This document shows positions 1-7,933 of a DNA stretch of 9,243 bases, one piece after another. Where the stretch lies: NCBI GenBank assembly GCA_020627645.1, contig JAHDGN010000109.1:1-9243 (forward strand), read 5' to 3'. The position numbers and the translations under genes were made by a program. How positions within the stretch are numbered: the first letter of the stretch is position 1; each line of letters begins with the position of its first letter. This DNA comes from Akkermansiaceae bacterium (GTDB taxonomy: Bacteria; Verrucomicrobiota; Verrucomicrobiia; Verrucomicrobiales; Akkermansiaceae). The notes below the pieces were generated by a model. It was not told the DNA's origin and did not search any database. It was given only the letters and a program-made list of their open reading frames with translations.

Positions 1-3000
1 AACGACCTTTACGCTCCAAACTCAAAACCAAACGCACAAATATCTTTTTTTGCGATAGACCAAAAGTTGCCAACCTCGGCAACAATAAAGGATCAACACC
101 TGTTTTGTCGACCTCCTCAATGATCGGCCCCTCATAGTCGATCCAGGTCTGCATGCCATCAATCGAATACTGCACCCGATAGGAAACATCGGTCTTCAAT
201 GGATCAATGGCATACGAAAACTCAAGCTGCCCGTCGGACACTCCAATCTCAGGGACGACCATCGAAGCACCATCCAGGGGATCCGAACCAAGAGCATACT
301 CCATCAAATTAGAAGCCCCGTCTCCATCAGGGTCTGCATCAGGATCAGTAATCGCCGGATTGTCCCCAATCGGCCCCGCAAACTGAACCGCCACCCACGG
401 TTCAAACCCCACCACATTGGCCGTCGGCCTCCAGCGGAACTGATCAACCCAAACCCGATCAGAACCACTCGAAACACTCCCATCCTTCTCATACGACCAT
501 TCCAATAAATGAGTCCCCTCACCCAAAGTCGCCGAATAAGTTCGCCACTCAATCTCACCACTCCCCTTCACCTTCTCCACCCCGTTCTCTCGAAAGGAAA
601 ATAAATCATAAGTATCTTCCGAACTAACCTTATACCGAAAACTCACTTTCCCCGGACCATTCAACGACAACTGGAAAGCCGATCGAGACCCATGGCCCAT
701 CACCCTCGTCGAAACCGCATCCTCACCATCCGAGGTCACTTCAGTATCAACCAACCACACCGATAACAACGACCATGGCAAATCTGGACGATCAATCGCT
801 TCGCCAAACTGCTGATCCACCGTCGACTCCTCAACCCGAATATCATCCACCCACCCAGCATCCTTCCCACGAGAAACAGAACCATCCTTAGAATACGTCC
901 AAGTCACCACATTTTCCCCACTTGCCAATAAAACCAACCCCTCAGTCCAATCAACCTCACCACTAATCTGATCCACCTTCGCTCCATTCACCGAAACTCC
1001 CAGCTCATCATAACCTGACTCACTCGAAACTTTCCAAGAAAACTTCACCATCCCAGGCCCCTCGATCACCGTCGAAAACGAAGCACTCTCACGATGAGTT
1101 ATCGCGGGTGACTGCACAGACTCAGGCCCTACGATAAATTCCAGACCTTGTGTAAACCAGAGGCCTTTTTGACCACCTTGCGAAAAGACGAACTCAGGAG
1201 CATCAACCGCTCGTGCAATCGACGCCGGACTCGTATCAACCACACTCACCACCAACACCCCCTTAGCCGTCCCGTCACGATTTGTGGCCGAAATCTGGAC
1301 CCCAACAACCCCACGCTCGTCTGGCACTCCCGACAACACCCCCGTCATCGGATCAAAATTCATCCAACTCGCCAACCCAGTCGCCCCATAAAGAGAAGGC
1401 TCATTGGTGGCCAAAATCCGATAACTAAACGACTCCCCAAGTGACGCCACTTGCGGAACCAGACTCGCCAAAACCGGAGGCTTCGGAATTCGAGGGCTCA
1501 CCGTCAACGTCAAGACCCCCACACTCACCCCAATGGCATTTGCCGCATAGACCTGAACTTCAAACACCCCTTCCTCTTCAGGAATGCCCGATATCACCCC
1601 ATTACGTTCATTCAAAACCAAGCCCGCCGGTAACCCCACCGCCGAAAAAATCTCGGGCCGATTCTTTGCTCTCAGCACAAAATTGAATCGAGACTCCACA
1701 TTTCCCGAAACCACCTCAGGTGAAATAAAGACCGGCTTCTCCACCACCGGTCCCGTCGGAGAACCAAAAACCGTCAATTCTGCTGAATTCAAAATCCCAG
1801 TTGCCCCCTCCGTATGATCTGTCACCCGAACCGTCCATACTCCAGACGAATCCTCCCCCCAGTTGAAGACACTCATAAAAGTCCAATCGTAATTTCCACC
1901 ATCCGCCAAATGAGGCTCAGCCAACACACTCTCAGTCCCACTCGGTGAAACTAAAGTCATCCTCAAATCTCCCCGATGAGGGTGCGTCAATTGAGTCTTC
2001 AAAGTCACATGCTCCACCCGCAAATTCTCCCGGTCACTCAAATCAATCAAAAACTCCGCGACTCCCGCCTGACTGTCCGGAATCAATAAATCCATCTCCG
2101 TATGAGACTTCGAAACCTCTCGATGTTCAGGAAGATTCGACCAGCTCTCAGCCAATTGAACCGCCCCATCCGCATCCACCAGACCAGCCCCATACTCGTG
2201 ACTAAAACGAAACCCCGCCCCATTCGTCCTCCAATCAGCATTGCTCGCATCAACCACCCGAGCCGAACGAATCAAGATCTCCTGCACATCCCTCCAGCCC
2301 AACTCCGGATTGGCCTCTAACATCAAGGCAATCACACCTGCCACCAAGGGACAGGCCGAAGAAGTTCCCCCAAAGCTATGCCGATAACCTCCGCCCACAG
2401 TCGTCGTCGTAATATCCTGCCGGCCTCCGTCCGAAGGAGCCGAAATCAATTTGGGAGCCCCTGGTTCAGAATAGGACGACCGAACCCCAGTATCCGTTAC
2501 CGCCCCAACCGCAATGGTGAAAATCGAATTCGCAAAATTATCCAAGTTCACATTGTCCCCACTCCCCCCATTCCCCGCCGCCCACACATGAATCGTCCCT
2601 AAGCCATTCCGACCACTCGAAACCGAATCCTTCAATGCCGCCAACGCAAGCGGCCCCGCATCCCCAATCGCCCCGACACCATCACTCGGGCCCCAACTAT
2701 TATTCTTGATGTGAATCACATCATTCCTCCACCTCATCGCTTCCGCCTCCTCAGTGTCAGATCGATCACCCGCAATCAAACGTAACCCAACCAAAGTTGC
2801 CCCTGGCGCAGCCCCCGTTCCGCCAATCCCATTCCCACTCACCGCTCCCACCACCCCAGCACACGACGTTCCATGATTACTTCCATAAGACACAGGTGTC
2901 GGATCATCGACATCTCCTGAATTCCAATTCCGATCAATCTCCGTATTCACATTAGCCGCCAAATCTGGATGGGTCACTTCAAGACCATCATCAACAATCC

Positions 3001-3718
3001 CAACCGTCACCCCCTGACCCGAATAACGATTCCAGACATTCATGATATTGGCATCAATCCCCTGTAACCCACCATTCTGCCCCGTATTATTCAGATGCCA
3101 TTGATACCCCTCATTGTTCACATCATACAAAAAGAACGGATCCGCAGGGACCAACCTCTTGAACCGCTTCTTTCTCAAAAGAGGGTCCGCCGATCGCACT
3201 CCCTTCGCCTTCCGTAAGCCTGCCAACTCCCTCAAACCACCAATCGAATCCGAAAAGGTCAAAAGCACATACCCCGGAGCATAGTCAACCTTTTGAAAAG
3301 AAATCGCCCCCGCCTGATCCGCAATCTCTTTTAAGTGAGCTCCCCGCTCCACTTCCAAAAGCACTTTCGGCGTCGTCACCCGACGATAAGGCAATTCCCC
3401 CTCTCTCCCATCGACATAAAGCACCAAAGCAAGATCATCCCCAGATTTTCTCGCAACCGCCTCCCTCTTCTTTAACAGCTGAGCCACCGAATACCCTTTC
3501 TCAAACTTCAAAACCTGACGCCTCTCAGCTCCTCGCCCACCCCTCTCAAGTTCCAAAGTCGAAACCCGGAACTCCTTGAGCACCCCACCATCTCGAATCG
3601 AAAGACAGTCTCCCGTAATCTGACCCGATGCCCCAACCACAAAAAGAAAATGAAAAACCAAAGAAGCAACCACCCCAGAAAAAACAGGACGCAAGCGTCC
3701 CCATAAAAAAATGTTCAT
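1..3718 (-). CDS. Secreted furin/kexin-like subtilase (S8) with P domain, C-terminus beyond window
   Basis: A single uninterrupted frame runs from an ATG at 3718 to the left edge, at least 1,239 codons with no stop. Residues 1-33 form a signal peptide. A pro-region follows and ends at the basic site RKKRFKR (residues 182-188). The catalytic domain has Asp243 in VGIVDDGLE, His282 in SNHGTSCAG, oxyanion Asn383 in WAAGNGG and Ser453 in GGTSSACP, with SWGPSD between, all as in furin-type proteases. A P/Homo B domain lies at about 540-649, then two putative-Ig (He_PIG-like) domains (about 650-741 and 741-827), two related jelly-roll-like repeats (about 850-965 and 977-1097), and a tail with DPDADPDGDG typical of Ca-binding repeats in verrucomicrobial exported proteins. 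Family knowledge predicts extracellular endoproteolysis after basic residues. The last visible residues (FVRLVLSLERKGR) suggest the stop is close outside the window. The start fits the signal peptide, though no strong Shine-Dalgarno is seen. Confidence 0.93.
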   Translation of the reverse strand, partial: MNIFLWGRLRPVFSGVVASLVFHFLFVVGASGQITGDCLSIRDGGVLKEFRVSTLELERGGRGAERRQVLKFEKGYSVAQLLKKREAVARKSGDDLALVLYVDGREGELPYRRVTTPKVLLEVERGAHLKEIADQAGAISFQKVDYAPGYVLLTFSDSIGGLRELAGLRKAKGVRSADPLLRKKRFKRLVPADPFFLYDVNNEGYQWHLNNTGQNGGLQGIDANIMNVWNRYSGQGVTVGIVDDGLEVTHPDLAANVNTEIDRNWNSGDVDDPTPVSYGSNHGTSCAGVVGAVSGNGIGGTGAAPGATLVGLRLIAGDRSDTEEAEAMRWRNDVIHIKNNSWGPSDGVGAIGDAGPLALAALKDSVSSGRNGLGTIHVWAAGNGGSGDNVNLDNFANSIFTIAVGAVTDTGVRSSYSEPGAPKLISAPSDGGRQDITTTTVGGGYRHSFGGTSSACPLVAGVIALMLEANPELGWRDVQEILIRSARVVDASNADWRTNGAGFRFSHEYGAGLVDADGAVQLAESWSNLPEHREVSKSHTEMDLLIPDSQAGVAEFLIDLSDRENLRVEHVTLKTQLTHPHRGDLRMTLVSPSGTESVLAEPHLADGGNYDWTFMSVFNWGEDSSGVWTVRVTDHTEGATGILNSAELTVFGSPTGPVVEKPVFISPEVVSGNVESRFNFVLRAKNRPEIFSAVGLPAGLVLNERNGVISGIPEEEGVFEVQVYAANAIGVSVGVLTLTVSPRIPKPPVLASLVPQVASLGESFSYRILATNEPSLYGATGLASWMNFDPMTGVLSGVPDERGVVGVQISATNRDGTAKGVLVVSVVDTSPASIARAVDAPEFVFSQGGQKGLWFTQGLEFIVGPESVQSPAITHRESASFSTVIEGPGMVKFSWKVSSESGYDELGVSVNGAKVDQISGEVDWTEGLVLLASGENVVTWTYSKDGSVSRGKDAGWVDDIRVEESTVDQQFGEAIDRPDLPWSLLSVWLVDTEVTSDGEDAVSTRVMGHGSRSAFQLSLNGPGKVSFRYKVSSEDTYDLFSFRENGVEKVKGSGEIEWRTYSATLGEGTHLLEWSYEKDGSVSSGSDRVWVDQFRWRPTANVVGFEPWVAVQFAGPIGDNPAITDPDADPDGDGASNLMEYALGSDPLDGASMVVPEIGVSDGQLEFSYAIDPLKTDVSYRVQYSIDGMQTWIDYEGPIIEEVDKTGVDPLLLPRLATFGLSQKKIFVRLVLSLERKGR

Positions 3719-4009
3719 GTACTCGAAAAAGATTAGGTTATTTGAGCGCAAGAGCGCGTGTGCGGGCTCTCCATAACTCCCTAACAGCAGAGCGCAACTC
3801 ATTTCTCAAACTATTCCGAACCCCATTTTTCCGCGGCCGAGCTCCCCCAAAAAACGGCTAACCTAAGAGGCCATCTCAAAACTGCCTACCCCTAGACATG
3901 CCACCAACCCCAATCAGCGAAATAACTCATCAAAACAATGAATCATATAAAGAAACCATCACCCCCCTCTTCACCCCCCAATCTAAAAAACCAACGACAG
4001 CATCTTCGA
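3719..4009. other. Intergenic region upstream of the subtilase
   Basis: This 291-bp gap separates the hydrolase stop from the subtilase start, both on the minus strand. It should hold the end of the hydrolase transcript and a promoter for the subtilase. On the minus strand a TTGAGA around 3810 is followed 17 bases later by TGTTAG, a weak sigma-70-like pair. A weak hairpin with a T-run lies near 3853-3873 (GGC...GCC then GTTTTTT), only a poor terminator candidate. A plus-strand frame here has no protein-like character. Neither regulatory call is strong. Confidence 0.3.
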
Positions 4010-4876
4010 CTATTTCATCACCTTCTCCAACCAACCCAAGACCTTCTTCCGTCCCTCGTTTTGATTCTGATAAAGTGCCCCACTATGTCCCCCCTTGGGG
4101 ATCCGTAACAAGGTCTTCGGCTTCTTCGCCGCTCCAAACAACTCCTCCGCATGCCCCACCGGCACCGTCGCATCAGACTCCCCATGAACGATCAATAAAG
4201 GAACAGGAGCAATCTTCGCCACATAGTCCTTCGGCTCATAATCATCACTCACAAACCCATGACCAAACTTCCCCGCCATCTTTTTCGCAATCCGCTTATA
4301 AGACGAAAAACCAGCAAAACTCACCACCGCTCGAACCCCCTCCACCATTTCCTCACCCAAAGCCGCCACCGACTTCGCCGCCCCCAAACTATGACCATAA
4401 GAAACCAACCTCGTTCCATCCACATCCTTCCGAGACTTCACATACTTCAAAGCCGCCCTCGCATCGCCCACCATCCCTTTTCTCGAGACCACCCCCTCCG
4501 ACCCGCCATACCCCCGATAATCATACATCAAAACCTGATACCCCGCCTTCACCATCCACAAACAAAACCCCAAATGATAACCCATCGCCCCCGTATTCCC
4601 ATGATGAAACACAATCGTCCCCTTCGGCTTCACCCCCGGAAGCGTCGAAATAAACCAACCGTTTAACTTCGTCCCATCACCCGACTGAAAGGTCACATCG
4701 TCAAATTGATACCCATACGCTGCCGGAGTTCTCGGTGACGTCTTCGTCGGATAATAAAAAAGCTGATTCCCCGCATTCTTACCAAAGATCCGCTCCGCAA
4801 ACGCAACGGCCCTCCCTTTGTCCTCCTCCGCCCACAAACCTCCCACCAAAAAAACCACCAAACAAAAAACTCTCAT
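4010..4876 (-). CDS. Secreted alpha/beta hydrolase, ABHD13/BEM46-like serine hydrolase
   Basis: The 288-residue protein begins with a short signal peptide (residues 1-16, ending GGLWA before EEDK). The alpha/beta hydrolase fold is clear. An oxyanion-side HHGN motif sits at 91-94. A strand and turn MYDYRGYGGSEG follow at 117-128. The nucleophile elbow YGHSLG gives Ser163, the acid is probably Asp235 in HGESDATVP, and the base is His264 in PKGGHSG. This order and the HHGN and YRGYGGSEG blocks match the BEM46/ABHD13 branch (known family features; the true substrate is unknown). Length is normal for the family. Its ATG directly follows the TGA of the AEC permease with no spacer, so translation is probably coupled. 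I see no lipobox, since C5 lies too early for a lipoprotein signal. A phospholipase, acyl-ester or peptidase role cannot be told apart from sequence. Confidence 0.92.
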   Translation of the reverse strand: MRVFCLVVFLVGGLWAEEDKGRAVAFAERIFGKNAGNQLFYYPTKTSPRTPAAYGYQFDDVTFQSGDGTKLNGWFISTLPGVKPKGTIVFHHGNTGAMGYHLGFCLWMVKAGYQVLMYDYRGYGGSEGVVSRKGMVGDARAALKYVKSRKDVDGTRLVSYGHSLGAAKSVAALGEEMVEGVRAVVSFAGFSSYKRIAKKMAGKFGHGFVSDDYEPKDYVAKIAPVPLLIVHGESDATVPVGHAEELFGAAKKPKTLLRIPKGGHSGALYQNQNEGRKKVLGWLEKVMK

Positions 4877-5878
4877 TCATCCAAAGATAAACCAAATCCC
4901 AATCGAAATCCAGAGCGGGATTGTCACCAACGCCACCAAAGACGTCACAATCACCGCCTGCACCGCCACACCCGGACTCCCTCGGTGATACCTCGCAATC
5001 AAAATAGGAGTCACCGCAGCCGGCATCGACGCCTGCACCACCAAAACCTGCTTCAATTCAACCACCAATGGCAACCACTTGGCCGCCGCCAAAAAGACAA
5101 AAGGCATCACAATCACCCGCACAATCAACGCTCCCGTCGCAATCCTCGCCGACACCTTCTCTTTCCCAATCAAGCTAAACATCGTCGCGCCAATCAACAT
5201 CAATCCCACCGGAAACGCACATGCCCCCAACCATGACATCGCTTGCCGAACGCTCCCCCCCAACACTCCCCCCCCACTCACATCCAAGAACCTCCAACCA
5301 TCCGTCAAAGACAACGCCACCCCAAAAACCACCGCCAAACTTGGCCCATTCACCAAATACTTCAAATTCCCCGCCACCGACCCCGTCAACACAATCACCC
5401 CCACTACCCACAGCCCAATCTCCACCCCCAAACTATGCACAAACAACACTCCAAAAACCTCATCATCTCCACCCAACACAAACAAAGCCCCCAACATCGG
5501 AATCGCAATATACCCGTAATTCTGCACCCCCGCCGCCAAAGTAAACGTCCGCCTCCCAGTCCCCGGCTTCAAACCCAAAAGCGCCCCCACCCCAAATGCC
5601 ACCAACATCCCGAGACAAACTAACCCCAATCCCAAACCAATTCCCCACCCCAAAACCCAACCATCCCTCACCACCTCATTTCCCAACACCTTGTCCAAAA
5701 TCAAACACGGATACAAAAAATGAATCACCATCTTCAGCATCCCCCCCTCCATCTCCTCATTCAACACCCCAAAATACCGCAACAAATACCCAGCCAATCC
5801 CAACAGATAAACAGGCAGAATCGCACCAAGAATCAAACTCAAGTCCACAAACCCAACTCTGACCACCAACCCGCCCAT
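4877..5878 (-). CDS. AEC (auxin efflux carrier) family permease
   Basis: A strongly hydrophobic protein of about 333 residues with roughly ten membrane segments, the usual size for AEC permeases. The N-terminal segment (LSLILGAILPVYLLGLAGYL) and the following FLYPCLILDKVLGN are typical of the first helices. The C-terminal half carries QASMPAAVTPILIARYH, the family's usual conserved block before the last two helices. AEC carriers export or exchange small organic acids or similar solutes across the inner membrane; the substrate here is unknown. The frame also opens with a TTG at 5884, but I prefer the ATG at 5878, because AGGA lies 10 bases upstream of it and the first helix then starts close to the N-terminus. 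A still later GTG is possible. It is the first gene of a two-gene unit with the hydrolase downstream. Confidence 0.93.
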   Translation of the reverse strand: MGGLVVRVGFVDLSLILGAILPVYLLGLAGYLLRYFGVLNEEMEGGMLKMVIHFLYPCLILDKVLGNEVVRDGWVLGWGIGLGLGLVCLGMLVAFGVGALLGLKPGTGRRTFTLAAGVQNYGYIAIPMLGALFVLGGDDEVFGVLFVHSLGVEIGLWVVGVIVLTGSVAGNLKYLVNGPSLAVVFGVALSLTDGWRFLDVSGGGVLGGSVRQAMSWLGACAFPVGLMLIGATMFSLIGKEKVSARIATGALIVRVIVMPFVFLAAAKWLPLVVELKQVLVVQASMPAAVTPILIARYHRGSPGVAVQAVIVTSLVALVTIPLWISIGIWFIFG

Positions 5879-5884
5879 CTGCAA

Positions 5885-6006
5885 GAATTCCTATGAGGCT
5901 GTCCAAAAACGACCGAATGACGGCTGGGAAAAAAATTTCTGACACCCCCGAAACCCCAGGCTTGATTCCCTGCCAGCAACATGAAATCCTCCGCCCCTAC
6001 CTAGAC
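5885..6006. other. Divergent intergenic region between permease and tRNA
   Basis: These 122 bases must carry the permease promoter (minus strand) and the tRNA promoter (plus strand). An AGGA Shine-Dalgarno-like motif lies just upstream of the permease start. No convincing -35/-10 pair can be named for either direction. The A-run at 5929-5936 is the only AT-rich patch. Confidence 0.35.
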
Positions 6007-6079
<73 letters not shown>

Positions 6080-6504
6080 CTTCTTAGGAAACACCAATTT
6101 CTTCTTCGTCAAATAGCGAAGTAATGAGTGATGACCACTTCATTAAATCCATTGAGGAAAGCCCCGATTTCGAGGAATGACTGAATGCACATTCTTTCTT
6201 TGCTCCAAATCAAGGACAACAACCTGAAATTCGATGAGATCGGACGAAATCGGGCTAGTGCTTCGTTCGTCTTCAACTGAGGCATGGATTCGTGAGACGT
6301 TTTTCGGGAGGGCAAGGCAAGAGCCCTTTGCGTGAATTGGAATTCTCAATAAGGGCAACAACGCAGCCATTCTGGAAAACGACAGAAGACATCACTCAGT
6401 TGAAGGCGAATGTAGCACTAGGCTCATGAAAGATTCGGGCTAGCGCACCTCCAGCAACCTGCTTCTGAAAGAACCTATGGAGCGTGAATCTTAACCATAC
6501 CTTC
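6080..6504. other. Gene-free stretch right of the tRNA
   Basis: No convincing protein gene is present on either strand. Its main content is the imperfect palindrome at 6255-6421. Two tiny plus-strand frames (6124-6180 and 6185-6280) could be gene remnants; the second ends inside the left palindrome arm at TTCAACTGA, and a minus-strand frame ends in the right arm with the same bases. Short minus-strand frames covering this stretch lack protein-like features. Confidence 0.6.
6255..6421. repeat. Long imperfect palindrome (MITE- or REP-like element)
   Basis: Left arm 6255-6286 and right arm 6390-6421 are inverted copies matching at 27 of 32 positions, beginning CTAGTGCT and containing CTTCAACTGAG. 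Weaker complementarity continues inward (ATG, TTC and GTTTT blocks). An inner inverted pair, GCCCTT at 6323 and AAGGGC at 6351, surrounds a GAATTC centre at 6340. The whole unit could fold into one long hairpin. It lies downstream of both the tRNA and the PEP-CTERM gene, so it may also act as a bidirectional transcript end. It carries no transposase and no obvious target-site duplication. Confidence 0.7.
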
Positions 6505-7383
6505 TTAACGGCATCTTCTGAGCGATAATCCGAATAGCGAAGCTGCCATGAAAACCATCGAAGACAGCTCAGGAATCGAGGCCACATTTGATTGCAGATG
6601 GGCACCCATAATTCCAAAATTCCCATTATCATCCGTATCCCGAGTCAGGACGCTGATCGTCGAACTCGAGGAAATACTAGCCCCATCAATCTGAAAAGAG
6701 ATGTAGCCACGCTCATACCCCAAACCAGTCGTGAAGGTCTCGCTATCAGCACCATTGGTGATCATGAACTCCACAGGAACAGCAAATGTCGCATAAAACA
6801 CCCTCAGTTCATAGAACCCTCCTGCCCCAAGAGCTGGCAATGCCCCCAACTCAAAGAGAAAGCCATCTCCCCTGTTGATATTGAAATCAGCCGAAGATTC
6901 ATTCCCATTCGTGTAATTCGAATAATTCCCTGGTCCAATCCCATTCGTTCCGTTCATTGAACCAGCAACAAGATAAGACCCATTCACCCAATTGAAGGCC
7001 CCAGAATCACCAGCGCGCACCAACGGATAAAGATTTGTGGGGCCATCATTGTGTGACCACGTCACCCCATTGTCGTCTTCAACTTTTGTCAACGGGCCAA
7101 TTCGGTCGCCACCATTCATGGACTCAATCAACGGTCCAGCCCCACCATTGAGAGATGCCAGATTGACAGACTGAGCGACAAAGTTAGCACTCGGCGTTCC
7201 TTCAACCGGTTGACATAATCCCATATCCTGCCAAATAACCCAGTCATGCACCACACCTCCAGCATAGTTACTAGTATCAAGACTGTGACTCATATCCCCA
7301 TTAAACTGCGTAATGGAAATCGCTCCCTGACCAACACCAGAGCCAAAAAGACCGATGATAAGTGATGTTACTCGATACAACAT
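6505..7383 (-). CDS. PEP-CTERM-like sorted exported protein, function unknown
   Basis: The 292-residue product has a signal peptide (about 1-21, cut near GQGA) and a C-terminal tripartite sorting tail at 270-292. The tail is an IPELSS motif, a hydrophobic segment and a basic end RRCR. That arrangement is the PEP-CTERM signal, recognised in known systems by exosortase/EpsH for delivery to the cell surface or matrix. The motif here has Leu in place of the second Pro. The middle of the protein is rich in Gly, Asn, Ser and Asp with predicted beta character and few charges, usual for this class. I recognise no enzymatic motif. The ATG at 7383 follows a GGA four bases upstream. It stands alone, with repeats on both sides; no exosortase gene is in the window. 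Confidence 0.85.
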   Translation of the reverse strand: MLYRVTSLIIGLFGSGVGQGAISITQFNGDMSHSLDTSNYAGGVVHDWVIWQDMGLCQPVEGTPSANFVAQSVNLASLNGGAGPLIESMNGGDRIGPLTKVEDDNGVTWSHNDGPTNLYPLVRAGDSGAFNWVNGSYLVAGSMNGTNGIGPGNYSNYTNGNESSADFNINRGDGFLFELGALPALGAGGFYELRVFYATFAVPVEFMITNGADSETFTTGLGYERGYISFQIDGASISSSSTISVLTRDTDDNGNFGIMGAHLQSNVASIPELSSMVFMAASLFGLSLRRCR

Positions 7384-7448
7384 GAATTCCAGTCTATCAC
7401 AATCAACTTTTTAGAGTCAAACTAAGAGGCAGTCTGCCCCCTCACCTA

Positions 7449-7727
7449 CTAACAGCTTTCAGCAGATGAGCATGTGCTAGGTTTTTTTCCCCGATGCCAA
7501 ACGCATCTCAGATGGTAGCCAGGAGTTGAGCGCTGCGCCCCCCCTGGTCTTCTTGCCACCAACCAAAAGCACCCCGGCAGGGGTTCCACCCAATAATCAC
7601 CCCGAATTCGTATCAATCTGTAAAAATCTGTGCTGAAAAAATCCAACAGCTTGTCAAATTCATCGTGGCAGCTCAACTCGACGACAATTGAGTACTCTGC
7701 AATTTCACAATGTCCTTCTAACGACAC
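7449..7727 (-). CDS. Small hypothetical protein with repeat-derived C-terminal tail
   Basis: A 92-codon frame with a GTG start at 7727, preceded by AAAGGTGAT, a good ribosome-binding match at close spacing. An in-frame TAG lies eight to nine codons further upstream and there is no ATG alternative. The first about 50 residues look genuine and acidic-amphipathic (EGHCEIAEYSIVVELS, then HDEFDKLLDFFSTDFYRL). From about residue 48 the frame enters a hairpin-rich repeat (7493-7584) and the composition changes to Arg, Pro, Cys and Trp. The tail is probably encoded by an inserted element, so the native C-terminus may be lost. No family is recognised. By position and size it may be the first member of the small-gene array, and an immunity-type role is only a guess. 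Confidence 0.55.
   Translation of the reverse strand: MSLEGHCEIAEYSIVVELSCHDEFDKLLDFFSTDFYRLIRIRGDYWVEPLPGCFWLVARRPGGAQRSTPGYHLRCVWHRGKKPSTCSSAESC
7493..7584. repeat. Cluster of three hairpins (structured repeat element)
   Basis: Three inverted repeats follow each other. GATGC-CAAAC-GCATC is at 7493-7507. CCAGG pairs with CCTGG across 7519-7547 and encloses AGCGCTGCGC. ACCCC-GGCA-GGGGT is at 7571-7584. The cluster is GC-rich and overlaps the 3' third of the 92-codon gene. Such dense short palindromes are typical of REP/BIME-like or small non-autonomous elements. No T-run follows any stem on the minus strand, so a simple intrinsic terminator is not supported. Confidence 0.6.
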
Positions 7728-7802
7728 ATCACCTTTGGAGCGGCAGCTCCCCTAAAAGCTACCAGCTAATGGCTAATAGCCAACGCCGAACACCTTGCAT
7801 GC

Positions 7803-7874
7803 CCACGACCGCAGGGATCAAGATCCAGGCAAGGAGGCGCGGAGCAACGCAGTGCAATGGCCGCGGAGGAATTT
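7803..7874 (-). repeat. 72-bp array repeat, copy A
   Basis: First of three ungapped copies of a GC-rich direct repeat, all in one orientation. It begins 59 bp past the stop of the 90-codon gene in the direction of transcription. It matches copy B at 61 of 72 positions and copy C perfectly over 37 bp (7835-7871). CGCGGAG occurs twice inside it (as ggCGCGGAGc and cCGCGGAGga). Confidence 0.85.
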
Positions 7875-7933
7875 GGGGATCGAGAATCAAAACTCAAAAG
7901 TGATGCTTCGTGAGGTGAATGTAGTATTCCCCA

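Noticed and set aside
3898..4653. Long plus-strand frame of 251 codons, rich in Pro, Ser and His
   Set aside because: It lies antisense to the alpha/beta hydrolase and only reflects the C-rich plus strand; low-complexity product.
4985..5862. Several plus-strand frames opposite the permease
   Set aside because: Pro/His/Arg-rich shadows of a clear membrane protein gene on the other strand.
6124..6180. 18-residue plus-strand frame beginning MSDDHFIKSIEESPDF
   Set aside because: It resembles the start of a larger gene but stops at once, and no continuation is found in other frames; too short to call.
6109..6370. Minus-strand frames of 68 and 75 codons
   Set aside because: They overlap each other and the palindrome; no ribosome site or protein-like pattern.
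7384..7430. TTGACT with GATAGA 16 bases later as promoter of the PEP-CTERM gene
   Set aside because: The -10 match is poor and would leave almost no leader before the ATG.
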